Source: Sipunculus nudus (taxonomy: Eukaryota; Annelida; Sipuncula; Golfingiida; Sipunculidae). From it: a DNA stretch of 64,000 nucleotides. The notes under the pieces are model-generated. The model was not told the DNA's origin. It did no database searches and saw nothing but the letters and a program-made list of their open reading frames with translations. The stretch covers positions 22,374,008 through 22,438,007 of the forward strand of contig CM049313.1 in assembly GCA_026874595.1 (NCBI GenBank), read 5' to 3'. Below are positions 51,960 through 64,000 of this stretch, piece after piece. Position 1 is the first letter of the stretch; every line of letters begins with the position of its first letter. The position numbers were made by a program, and so were the translations under genes.

Positions 51960-53522
51960 ATTATCTGTATTATAAATATATGATATAATATATATATATG
52001 ATATAATGTATAATATAATTTATGTGATATATATATATAAAATATCATAAATAATATATATCAATAAAATATAATAACATATATAGCATATATACGTATG
52101 AATAATGTTATATATTATAAATTTATTATTGTATAATGTGTCATTTATCATTAAAATAATCATGAGTAAGTAGAATGTTTACAAACTGGTAAAGAAACTA
52201 CTTTTACGATACAAAGAAATGTCATTTAGTGCATGCCTACTTTACACATCACCATGCGAAGGTGTAAAAAAATTGAAAAGTCCGAGAATCATTTTTTTAT
52301 TTACTTATTATATACACAGATGTTGATTAATTTTACTAAGAAGTTACATGAAAGCTGAAAACACGTGTCTGTTATTCTTTCCCATTTCATCAGTCAGCCA
52401 GCGATAAGATCCGTTAATTTAACGATAAAATCAAAGTATGATAGACTTCTTGATGATTTCTCATGGTTATAAATATACGTGTGTCCGTATGCGGAAATCA
52501 GCGTGTATACATGGAAATATATGTTCTTTATTATTGTATATCATAAGATTTGGGATACGAGGCATTGATATATGTAATCGTTGGATGGTTGTTTAATTGG
52601 CTTGTTTGTCTGTTAACTTCTTGCGGATATTGCTAAATACGGATTTAAGAAAATTTTGTGGTGAGTTATAGGGTACCAAACAAGGAATTATTCATTAAAT
52701 TTTGGAAGCAATCTTGCTAACCAAAATCTGTTTATTTTTCATGTTAATGTTATTGTTACCATTGTTATTTTCCCGCCTGAAACCAGGAAAGCGCCTTCAT
52801 TTACCCGTATGAAGCGTAAATTTCCACATGAGATGACAGTGTATACAGCCATACAATTGTTATAGTATCCAGGGACGGTCATTGTAGCAGTAAATGCTTC
52901 GCAATGACAAGTGTAACTTCAAATTAAGGAATTTGATTTCAAATTTTATATCAGTTTCCGAATCAAAGATAAAGCAATATCAGGATAGACCTAAAGGGAA
53001 ACTGAAGTGTGCAGATACAAGAAATCTGCGTCAAAGACAGTCGATATACATTTAAGAAAGTCCAATGATAAGCGGATTTATGCAGTTACCGTTGTTTCTA
53101 ATATACGGATAAGACCGCCAAAATCAGACAATAGAAGCTTTGTAATATATATAGGTGGTAAAGATATAATATATTTATATATAGTTCGGTGAAGGAGAGG
53201 GAAAGAAAAAGAGGTAGCTAGAGAGAGCTAGATAAATACACTCATTTAAGTGTCTTTATATAAACTGTTATATGTAGGGCTGCGGGATATTATCGATATA
53301 TCGGTATATTGCGATACCGTGATCCGCATATTGCGTATCTCGATACAGTTTTTCAAATATTGATATTTTCGATATTTTGTTAAACGTGAATCAAAATGAT
53401 TATTTTCATAAATGCTTTACAGGTGATTTGGACAGCTGGACTTCCCAGGAGCGTTAGTTGTGTGATGATCGCCCAAGTGCTGATTCCATCCACTGCACTT
53501 GCGTAAAACTCGGAGTAATAAC

Positions 53523-53579
<57 letters not shown>

Positions 53580-54161
53580 CATATATATAACAGTCTGTAG
53601 TGAATATAGAGTGGTGTTGTAAATTTCTTCAGTGTTAAAAGTATTTATGTATATATATATATATATATATATTGAGGAATCAAAGTCTTTATGCAGTGTA
53701 AGCAAATCCTTGATTAAGTATAATGGTTCTATATGTTATCCGGTAAGTTGGTTGCTTATTTATCCTTGAAGACTAAGTAGGCCTACAATGTGCGTGCATC
53801 CGCAAAGTGGATTAAACAAGATTCCCAGAACAATGCTGCGTTCTTAAAAGTCACGGTCCGTGGATTTTGGAGCAACCTCTCAAAATTGTACCGTTATGAA
53901 CCATCCCGTTTCATTCAGTCAATCTGAACTAATGAAAGCAACATGTTGTTGCCTGAAACTTCATATCCTTAGCAATGTCTGACAACATTTGATTCCCCTA
54001 TATCTGGATAACTATAAAGCTCTGATGTCATACCAAAGAGCACCAACCTTGAGTGAACCGAAAGCATTGACTATAGTTTAAATTGACTGGTCTATTAAGG
54101 CCACCTGTGAATTAAGACCAAACGGGCCAGTCCCATGGTAGGACTTACAATACTGATTTCT

Positions 54162-54260
<99 letters not shown>

Positions 54261-56723
54261 CAGAAGAAGCGTCCCGATTGATATCACTCGAGACAACGGC
54301 TGCGGTTGAGACCTTGGCAATAAAAAATCCCATTGAGCTCTGCATCTGAACAGCCTAATAAAACAGGCAAAAGATAATTACTTGATTTCATGTAAGGGTT
54401 GACAGTTCCCAGCCCCGCACATCCGCCTTTAAGTACTGTTTTCCATGTAGAATAAAGAGGTTGATTGATTCAAGGAAATCCGGGTGAAGAAAATCGTAAC
54501 GCACATAAACTATGTGACAACATGACTATTTCCGCATTTATAACATTATCCCAGAACCAGTTTGCAATGGTTCAGGTATTTTTCTACCATCGCTTATATA
54601 TATATGTATATATATATGTATATATATATGTATATATATATATATATAGTGTACAGTAGTCTATGTTTAGTTTATATTATTTATAGTATATGCTTATGAA
54701 CTGTATATATATATATGTATGTATGAATGTATGTATGTATGTATGTATGTAACATGTATTATGTGTATATTTTGTATAATATTATATATATATATATTAA
54801 ATAAATAAATATATATATATATATATACATGTATTACAATGTTATAGTGTTTTAATGGACGCGACTCTTTTTTAAATTGGAGGCGAAGACAATCGGGCCA
54901 GTGATAATATATATATATATATTTTTTTCTAGAAATGACTAAAAAATGTTCATTTGAATGTAATCTAGGTCCTCACCATCAAAGTGAGTATTTATATTAT
55001 AACTGACGTTGACGCTAAATCTTTGCCACACAACTCCGCTGTGGCACCGCCTCGTAAATTCCCTTATTTGTCTTGAAGTATCGGGAACGATGCAAAGCCT
55101 GTCTTCAGAAGCGTGTCTTACCATTTTCCATATTTCCCACATGTCCCCTGAGAATTTCACATAGTTTAAGAAAATCGCGAAAGGCTTACAGAAGCGCCAT
55201 CTTTCGGAAACCACGAAAGTGTATCAAGCTTAGCTGACAAACTCGGCCCATGATTTACCCGTCCCGAATGAACCCGATCTCTCCAAATGCAAAAACGGGT
55301 GAAATGCTGGTATCTGGTATAGTTCCTGAATAAGAAGGAAATACCTGGTAGCCTTGACTGTTGTATAATCAAAAATACATAACTCAAATCTAGCTGGGGA
55401 CCAGGCGTCCCTTGGCCGAGTTTGTACGGTTCAGATTTTTATCGTAGGTCCGGTCGTCCTCAACGTCCTATATCTGTATGGGTCACCCAGCCCACGCGTA
55501 AACAACTGTTTAAAGACGCCTTTGTTCAGCTCAGGCAGATGGGTAAACCATGCTAAACACAACTCTTATCCATGCAGTTGACTTGCTTCCGTGATTGTTA
55601 CCAGGGGTTCGAGAAACATGTTTAGTAATGATATACGTGTTACTGTCCGCCTGACCAACCAGTAAAATGACAACCCCTTTTTGAAGGCAATTTTGACAAC
55701 ATGGGGACAAACGGCTACGATTACCACAGCTAAAGTAGTTATGGTTTCTCCCGTGTGTGTTCGTTTGTTTGAGTGGTTGGGGGATTAGGCAAAAGGGTAT
55801 TGAAACGATGTCCAAAAGGAATGGTGCTTCGACCAGAAAGGCCATTAAATTTCCTTTAGAATAGTTTCCGATACAGTAGGAAATGTGTGCCTTGGCGGAG
55901 GCATGCGCTCCGCTGCTTCCCATTCCAGTTGTCCGAAAAGTGCCCCCCCCCCCCCGCGCAAAGAAGACCTATAGATCTGGGGGTTGTCTATCCATTCAAT
56001 GTTCTACCTGAATATGTATGTATGTATGTATATATGTATTTATGTATGTATGTATGTTTTTCTGTGTTTTTGTCTGTATAATTTTCAAATTCCCGATATA
56101 TCTTAATGTAGCTGCTCAGAATTGAAATCAACATTAGTCTATGCACACAGTGTAAATTCCAACCTAGGCCAAATGTGCTGCTACCTGGGTAGACTTCCGG
56201 AAATACATTTTATCAAATTAAGTGTTTGGAGGGATGGTGCTCCCAAATGAAAATGTTTACTCACACTGAATGATGTTGTGTATAGAAGTCATCTGATCAT
56301 AGGTGGTCACAGGATAAGGTGAAGGATAAAATTACACAGTGATGTCCCGGACTCACGTCACATATTCCTGGTTATTACACGCATATATCTATATAACAAA
56401 ACCTGTGCCAAAGTTCAAGGAGACCTAACCTCGGCAACAATAGGCTATCACTGTAGGATTTCGCCAACTTCCGCAATGAAGTTCCCCGTGGCCTATTCTC
56501 TATATGTACACGGAAGGATGAACTGTTTAATATGATGTACGGGCTTTTATTATAATTAGGAAATCTTGATAAGGGTGATCGAGGTTCATCCCGGGCAACT
56601 GTAACAGGTGGGGATCAGATACCATCTGACACGATGATATTGTCACACCAACAACAGTATATATTAATATATTGTTACGGGGTGACATAAAAGCGAACCG
56701 AACTGTTTCGCTAGTAAAGCTTG

Positions 56724-56776
<53 letters not shown>

Positions 56777-57067
56777 CTGTGTGTAGAACTACATTATGCG
56801 TCAGGCAAATGGTATGAATAGGTGGTGTATATTTATATAAATTTGTATGTATTGTTACGTAGACATTTTGCTCAAGATGAAATATTGGCCAATCCCGGGT
56901 TCGAACCCATATCGGTAGCGCACATATATTACTTAAATGGTGGGTTGCCGTTCCAGGATCAAAGTGCTAGATACCTAAAAAGCTGCAATAATACCAATCA
57001 ATGCATTATTGTCACTAACCACAGGTTTCATGCAAATTATATGCCACCCTTCAGTCACACACACACG

Positions 57068-57110
<43 letters not shown>
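51960..57110. other. Gene-free stretch, microsatellite-rich
   Basis: (TA)n at 53526-53579, 54203-54256, 54597-54650, 56727-56774 and 57070-57112; (TATG)n near 54718-54750. A GATATCGATA-type palindromic stretch lies at 53280-53385. An AAGGCCACC / AAGACC fragment at 54090-54125 resembles the 37.4 kb element. GCCTTGGCGGAGGCATGCGC at about 55888 is a retroposon-end motif. No exon supported. Confidence 0.5.
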
Positions 57111-57111
<1 letters not shown>

Positions 57112-57116
<5 letters not shown>

Positions 57117-57294
57117 GTGGAACCCCGCCTTGCGACCACCCCGCAATTGCGACCACCCCCACAATTACGACCACTTTTCTTGGTCCCGAATATACGATTC
57201 ACGTAACTTACAGTTTCACAAATACGACCACCCCCTAATTACGACCACTTTGGTTAGTCCCCAAGGTGGTCGTAACTGTGGGGTTCCACTGTGT
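57112..57294. mobile_element. MITE with GTGGAACCCC terminal inverted repeats inserted in (TA)n
   Basis: The left end ATGTGGAACCCCGCC and right end GGGGTTCCACTGTG are inverted repeats. Subterminal GACCACCCC(C/G) words are repeated on both sides. The element is about 180 bp, non-coding, and interrupts a (TA)n tract. Confidence 0.75.
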
Positions 57295-57299
57295 ATATA

Positions 57300-60200
57300 T
57301 ATATATATATGTATGTATGTATGTATATATATACAAACATATATATCTTAAGGTCTGTTTAGGCTTCCACAGAAGTACAAAGCATGTCGACAATGTACAC
57401 ACAGTGCACCAACTGTAAAGTACGGTTGCACCTAGACGTATAGATCAACCAGTTATATAAATAAGACGTCAATGCTATACCCTCCATCGCGGCGAACACT
57501 TTCCCTGCATGTCCTGTCCATATCCGTGTATGTTCATCTGGGCATAGAACCAATCTTCTTTAAAGTCTTTATAGTGTGTTTTCTTTTTCCAATAAAGTTA
57601 CACTGACAATGCAACTAGTCACGTTTGAAATTTGAAACCACATAGAGAGGGCATACCTCCGCCACCCCTTGGATCAACATCCTGACCCGCCCCTAACTGT
57701 AACAGCCCTCCGCGTCATTTCTGTTATTGTAACACTTCATTCATGATTAATAATTACATTTAAAACTAAATGGTTGTGTACTCGTATGACTAGAATATTA
57801 CCCCCCCCCCCCTGTGTATAATGTCACACTGCAGTAGCACGGGTTCACCTGGGATGTACTTTGCTATGAATGAAGCTGTACAAAGATTCGCCATGTGTCA
57901 CATAGGTATACAGTCTTTTGAACATGAAACTTGTTACAGTGATCAAGATTACCTCCAATATTTGACGGATTGTTCCTTGGGTTTACTCTGACCCTCCACA
58001 CAATTTCATCAAATTCCGTGCATATAGCGGTCAAACCAAATTGCTTGTTAGAGGGCGGGCATCACCAAAGCATTCCTCCGGCTTGTATTTGGAAGATACG
58101 AGGATTTAATTCCCACCAAACTATCCGCAGATAGATTCCCACTTTGAGCCTTTCCTCGAGTACTTCCCTGTCGTATTAACGAGCTCTTAAAACTACCCTG
58201 ATTTCACAAAATTTTTGAAATCGCTTATTGGGGCTGTCATTTAATGTAAATACTAAAGCACGAATGTCGCAATTCGCATAACGGAATTAATGGTATACTC
58301 CTATAGTGAATAAAAAATAAGAGAAATTGTGCGATTGTATTTTCTCTTCAACATTGCAGAGAACCACTGGTCGAACAGTACATCAACATTGAAAAATACA
58401 TCAACATTGACCAAATAATGATATAACGTAACATTTAATCAGACAATTCCTTTACTACAATGTAAAAACATCGTACACGGAAAAAGTAAAATACTCCGTT
58501 TGTTTCGTAATGCAGACGTCAAAACCTGTTCCCAGAAAATAATTGTATCAAACTGATCGCGGGACTATTAGGAATAAAGGTTCATGTAAAAATGTGTGTT
58601 CAAGAGTGAATTACTGAGTAATTTTGGCAAAAATTAAGAATTATTCTATAATTTGCCATCTCTAACACCGCGTTATTCCGCTTTAACGTACGGATAAATT
58701 CGAAGTGAAGGTTTGCACCTTGGCACTGTCTTTGTGTTATGCTTGTATTGTTATCAAGTGCTTGAAACATAATACACAAGCATTTATCCACCCTTTCTAT
58801 AGCCGCGCTTATTCGACTCAAACGCAGGCACCGCAATTTGAATATCAGTGACGATGTCGCAGATTGGATGCGGGAAGGGCATTCAACTGGCCATCGAGAT
58901 ATTCCCCTGTTCAGCAAGGGTTCCAAACTTGATAGGAATATTGGATGATACAGCATTTTTACGTCTACTTGCACGAAAACCTTCACATAAAAATTAAAAT
59001 CAATCAATCAAGCCTAGCATGTCTGAAACTGTATACATTCTGTAACACACACACACACATATATTATATATATATATATGAATGCCGGCCTTGGCCTTTG
59101 ATCTGCCTTGTACAGCTTTTGAGGATACTCTGTCAACACTGAAAAGGAATGCCTGTCTGAATCCCAGCTTCAAAAAACCACTTGAGTGCCAATAACAAAA
59201 TCACGTTACGAGCAGGATTTCCTACTTCACACAAAACCTTAAGCATTTGATTTGGATTGATTTTATTTTCACGTGCAATCCCCTGAATGTTATCATAGCA
59301 TTACAGGCCCGGAGAGTGAAAGAAATACTTAGATAAAACAATAAAAAACGCTCAAGATGGCATAGGGCGTAATCTAAAGTCTCCTTAAGAAGGTGTTATG
59401 CGATCTCTGTTAGGAGAAAACAAACACATATTTCCTGTTACCATTAGAGGACACTGTTGACATTAATTATCACAGTGAACCAACAGGCGAAAAATCTGAT
59501 AATGTATTCCGTGTTCTCATTTAAATTTACATTAATGACAGAATGCGACTCATAATAACGTAATACATATTAGAAGTGTGTTTTGTAGGAATAAGAAGTG
59601 TACTTATTTGTAGGAATAAGAAGACTTATTTGTAGGAAAAATTTGTAGGAATAAGAAGTGTACTTACAATTGTGCCTTTGCTATCGTTTTCATTTTAATA
59701 TTTTGTCATTTATTTTAACCTGCACGACACACACACGGCAGTATATTTAACTAACTCTTGATATTATAATACTTAATTTGACAATTTTTCAAAGGGACAC
59801 ACACATACAAACATTCAGTTGTATCCAGATTCGGTTTACTCCTATCCTTGTGTGTTGAACCTTTTCTTTAATAATGAATCAGTTAGATTAGTGATTTTAT
59901 GAGTTCTTTGACTGTGTTTCGTCTTGTCCGGTTGTAGCGTATGTTTATGTATGTCACAACAATGACAACAGTCGTTTTCGGGAATAAACTGGTCAAAATT
60001 AACTTAAGCACCTCATATTACAGGTAAAGGTATAGCTGAAGTTTTTTAAACTGAGACCACTGTCGATATGTTATCCGTCTTTATACTTACAGCCTTCCTG
60101 GTCTTTCGGGTCTGTTCATTCTTGTAGCTTTACCCAGCCCCGTAGGGACCAAATATAAAGCCAGGCAACCACAATCGGTGCTAGAAAGTAAATGTATTCA

Positions 60201-60470
60201 TTCTTGATTTGCCTGCCACACGTGACCAGTGCCCATCCTCCCATTTGTGGAGTGGGCTCATCCTTTGGGTTAAGATTTTGATCCACGCTCGGCGAGGCTT
60301 ATTTAGTATACAACTCATAACAAGGTTTAATGTGTTATACCACATCAGGACTTGTAACGAGTCGCATTGGCACACACACGTTTATATCAGTGTATATATA
60401 TACACCAATATATATATATATACACCACAGACTCATATATAATATATATATACATACATATATATTTATA

Positions 60471-60519
<49 letters not shown>

Positions 60520-61450
60520 GATTCATCGTAATGTTATTATATAATGAGGTAACCACATCCCGGAAGTCCTGTGTCTAAATCCGGAGTTACAGAAGGAAAA
60601 CCCCTGGATTTCTTATAATCAACGTCATTTATACATATATTTGTATGGACGACACTCAGGTAATCCTGGTACGACTTGTGCCAGGTGTAGCGCTCCTGTA
60701 TTCATTTCCATGGTACCACGTGACTGTTATGAACATGTCAGGTACATCTACCAGGAAGTCACCAAGCATTATTCAGGTATACATAAATAGTATATGTTAA
60801 CTTTTTTAAAGCATATCAGTTGGTATTTTACTATTTTGGGTGACCTTTCAAGGGTCCAACGAACTCCAACTTGCATATAAAGTTTGAAATAACGGTGGTA
60901 TTTATGTTAACCACAGATAGACAACATTTTATGATAAAAATAAACTCTTTGTTTATATTATAACACTGATCGCATAGAAAGAAGCAGCATTTGTTAAACA
61001 ATGTCGATTAGTGTAAAATAAAGTACCATGTAAACGTAATGGATTATATGTCCCAAGGTTATGGTTAAGCGGAATAAGCAAAATTATAAATATTATCAGC
61101 ATTAATGGTTAGAATACGTTAAAAAACAGATGATGAGTTAATTAGTAGTTAATTAGGTAGGTAAAGGAATGGTTTCAGTATTTACAGAAGTAACTTGACA
61201 GTAGTATATGTAATAGTATTAATATAGAGGTGGTTGCTCTTGTAGTAATAGAAGTTTTTCAGTAGTTGTAATAATAGTATTAGTAATTACAGTAGTAGTA
61301 GTAATAGTATATGTACATGTAGTAGTGGTAGATTTAGTATAGGTAGTAGTAGTAGTAGTAGCAGTAGAAGAAATGGAAGATGTCAGGATGTTGGTATTAA
61401 CAGTAGAAGTGGCATATGTTAGTATCGGGGTATATGTTAGTATCGGATAT
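57300..61450. other. No supported gene
   Basis: A CATACCTCCGCCACCCCTTG start near 57653, with TTTCATCAAATTCCGTGCAT near 58000, suggests another degraded retroposon. A short tandem TTTGTAGGAATAAGAAG repeat lies at 59583-59675. (TA)n-rich runs lie at 60400-60515, and AGTAGT-type imperfect repeats at 61230-61370. A 135-codon minus frame (58600-59007) is unsupported. Confidence 0.5.
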
Positions 61451-61484
61451 ATAAATTTTAAACGAAAACAAAAACTGTATCCTT

Positions 61485-61918
61485 CCGAAACCGCGTATTG
61501 AAGCCTTCAAGGCTACCTCTTTTTATGCAGGCAGTACTCTATGGAACTCCCTTCCTCGACACATTAAGTTTGCTTCTAATTTGCAGAATTTTAAAAAATT
61601 ATCACGTTCGTACTTCTCCGATTTTACAATGATGTCATAATCTTATCACAGCACGAAATTGTTCTAGATGTAATCGTTGCTCTTACCGCTGTTAGTACCG
61701 TCCCTTTTATTAATTTTATGATATTATCATTCCTTTGTAATGATTTTACAGTCTCATTATGTCTTTTATATTTCGCATTGTACATGTACTTTTATGTATT
61801 TTTATTATCATGTTCCATTGTTTATAATATCTTGTATATCTTGGAAGAGGGCCCTGCTTATAACAGAATTCTTATTCTGGTACAGGCCACCCTTCACAAT
61901 ATTATAATAAATAAATAG
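61485..61918 (+). mobile_element. 5'-truncated non-LTR retrotransposon (LINE) 3' end
   Basis: The frame 61488-61640 encodes the conserved reverse-transcriptase C-terminal end: RIEAFKATSFYAGSTLWNSL, then P-R-H-I and a Phe-Lys-rich stretch, ending in TAA at 61638. This LWNSLP motif is typical of the last residues of CR1/L2/jockey-type polymerases. A 3' UTR follows (GGAAGAGGGCCCTGC, CAGGCCACCCTTCAC) and ends in ATAATAAATAAATA. The rest of the element is absent, so it is a dead copy. Confidence 0.8.
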
Positions 61919-61919
61919 T

Positions 61920-62252
61920 ATCTAACAGCGTGGTAGTAGTTTACACAGATTTTTTTTTTAGAGAGAAAGTACAGATAGTATATAAACCGGTAGTAAGAGT
62001 TTAGCGACAGTACGGATAATAAAGATGAATTGTAGCTATAAATATAGAGACTTGTGTATCAGAGGAAGCAAAGTTCATATAACATGCGAAATTGCGGTCA
62101 GTATTGACGAAATGGTAATATTTATGTTTGTTATAGCAGATTAGGCCTAGATCACATAGATATTTTATCAATACATACAAATTAAATTGAGGACAACTTA
62201 TTATATATATATAAGACCACCTAGTCTGTAGGGACACCTTACCTACAGTTTC

Positions 62253-62304
<52 letters not shown>

Positions 62305-63310
62305 TATATATAACTGAATGGGTTTGGTTGCCATTACAGTTGGATCCAGTTGTAGCTATACTATATAGATACATGCATAGACAAAGTAGACACTGTAGGC
62401 ACTATAACTGATAGTACTCCCCGGAGCTACAGACCAAAGTCGTTCATAACAGAAATAGGTTAATAATTTCAAATTATAGTTCCTCAAATAAAACCGAGTT
62501 TCCAATCCACTACTGAGCTATCGTGTGGTGATTTATTACTCCTAATAAACGGTTGTTAAAATGCGAGAAAAGGCAAGACTATACCAGAACAAGGAATATA
62601 CTGAATTAAATAATATAAAAAATAAATTTATTAAACAATCGGTCACTGGAACTGCGTCAGAATATGTGCGGTGTGCGTCGGAACAAAACCGATAATGCCA
62701 CAGCCCTGCCGTTAATGAACAAGTTAATTTATTTATGCTTTTATGGTAACCGGGGCGACAGTTCTGCGTCCAGGTTGTATTCAGAAACTCACGTTAATGA
62801 GAGAACATAAATTTATGGCAAACGAATTACTCATTAAGCCCGTACTTTGCAAGGAGCGATTCGGGCCACTTGTGTCATTTGTACAAACAGATAAGCCAGT
62901 ATATACTTCCTATTAACCACAAGTGACAGTAATAGCTGCGGGGTTGTTTGCCCAGATGTCCTGGGCTAATAGCTGGTTAACTAATAATTGATCATAATGA
63001 TATTGTGAATATCGTTTCATTGTGTACATACAGTACACGGGTTCGGCTATATTACATAAATGATGATTTGCAGCGTTTCTATACATATAGTGTCGGTGAA
63101 ACCCTATTGTACGGTAGTGGTTAACGTGATGTAGGTGTTTAACAAGGGCTTACTGTCCACGTGTCAAGGCTTATATCACATAATTAATGGATTCTTATTC
63201 ATGCGAACTTGACCAGCTATAAAGGGTGCAGTATATTCGTTCGGTGGTTTCTGATGCTGATTTGTTTCAACGAGTTCCGCTATTGATTTCATTCAGGCCA
63301 GAATAATTGC
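61920..63310. other. No supported gene
   Basis: (TA)n at 62257-62299, preceded by an AAGACCACCTAGTCTG fragment at 62212 resembling DNA-element ends. Otherwise unique AT-rich sequence. Confidence 0.5.
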
Positions 63311-63334
63311 ACATACTATAAAAATAAAATGGGT

Positions 63335-63640
63335 TAGTATAGTTTAGCATAGTAAAGTATAGTATAGTATAGTGTAGTGTAGTGAAGTATAGTATAGTAT
63401 AGTATAGAATAGTAACGTATAGTACAGTATAGTATAGTATAGTATAGTATGGTAAAGTATAGTGTAGTGTAGTATAGTATTGTATAGTATAATATAGCAT
63501 GGTGTAAAGTCTATAGTATAGTATGATATAGTTTGATAAAGTTTGATATAGTATAATATAGTATAGTATAGTATATTATACATAATACAGTACAGTATAT
63601 CGTAAATATACTGAGAGAGAGAGAGAGAGAGAGAGAGAGG
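63335..63640. repeat. (AGTAT)n-type pentanucleotide repeat followed by (GA)n
   Basis: Imperfect TATAG/AGTAT repeats extend over about 260 bp, then (GA)n at about 63611-63638. Tyr/Leu-rich reading frames here are repeat artefacts. Confidence 0.9.
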
Positions 63641-64000
63641 TGAATTAGTAAGAACCATAAACATACCCTCACTATCAAGAATATAATTGGACTTCCAATT
63701 TGTCCTTATTTTCAGATATCCTCAACTTTCTTGTAAAGAGAAAGCGCGCATTGACTCTCGGGCCCGTATAGAATATTTTCTCGGTAACAAATTTTCCTTA
63801 ATTGCATGGTGGTCTTATCAACAAACAACTTTTTTTTATCTCTATATCTCTAGTTAGCATATGACATTTATGGATTCATTTTGTCATCAGGAATTCCTTC
63901 CAATTACCGGTGTTTCCTATTGTCCATTAAGTTTACTTGTTTGTTTGTGTGGAAGCAGGAAAATGCAAAAAATTACTCAACCAATTTCCACGAACTTAGT

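Noticed and set aside
56897-56908. GGGTTCGAACCC resembles a tRNA B box
   Set aside because: No A box at the right distance and no cloverleaf can be drawn on either strand. It is a short palindrome, at most a relic of a tRNA-derived SINE.
58600-59007. 135-codon minus-strand open frame
   Set aside because: No recognisable motif and no supporting gene structure nearby; compatible with chance.

Overview
The window is animal nuclear DNA: AT-rich, intron-containing, densely loaded with microsatellites (mainly TA, GA/TC and AAT) and with short transposon remnants. No bacterial gene organisation is present. The repeat types, the small secreted-peptide genes and the intronless-coding UDP-glycosyltransferase fit a marine lophotrochozoan, most likely a mollusc. 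That placement is an inference; nothing here fixes the species.

Three genes are well supported, all on the minus strand. (1) A 3-exon gene, 21876 down to 16995, encodes a 146-residue secreted protein that is little more than one Frizzled-type cysteine-rich domain (CRD, the Wnt-binding fold). It has no netrin domain and no membrane domain. (2) A single coding exon, 27608 down to 26055, encodes a complete 517-residue UDP-glucuronosyl/glycosyltransferase of the ER membrane. (3) A 3-exon gene, 39811 down to 37001, encodes a ~92-residue prepropeptide: signal peptide, acidic propeptide, Lys-Arg cleavage site, and a basic 42-residue six-cysteine peptide with a cystine-knot-like pattern. It has a TATA box upstream and a poly(A) signal close to the stop. 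Genes 1 and 3 are spliced from exons shorter than 220 nt and are invisible as long ORFs; they were found from domain signatures, matching splice phases and consensus splice sites.

The most unusual structure is intron 2 of the CRD gene. About 2.7 of its 3.0 kb is two minisatellites (53-bp and 41-bp units, roughly 60 copies). Each unit is a degenerate copy of the exon 2/intron 2 boundary and carries a 5' splice-site-like GAG|GTAAGG in the sense orientation. The true splice donor reads as the last, diverged unit of the array, and one more unit lies in intron 1. The transcript would therefore present dozens of decoy donor sites just after the authentic one.

Layout: 0-16 kb is gene-poor, with a ~150-bp-unit tandem element (0.57-1.32 kb), a ~330-bp-unit repeat (4.1-5.35 kb) and a foldback-like element (7.9-9.5 kb). 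17-22 kb holds the CRD gene and 26-27.6 kb the UGT. 28-36 kb is repeats and tandem duplications, and 37-39.9 kb holds the cystine-knot gene. 43.3-46.4 kb is a composite tandem repeat related, in inverted orientation, to the 4.1-5.35 kb block. 46.4-64 kb is microsatellites, small TIR elements and retroposon 3' ends, including an LWNSLP-type reverse-transcriptase C-terminus near 61.5 kb. No shared pathway links the three genes beyond the secretory route: two secreted products and one ER enzyme.
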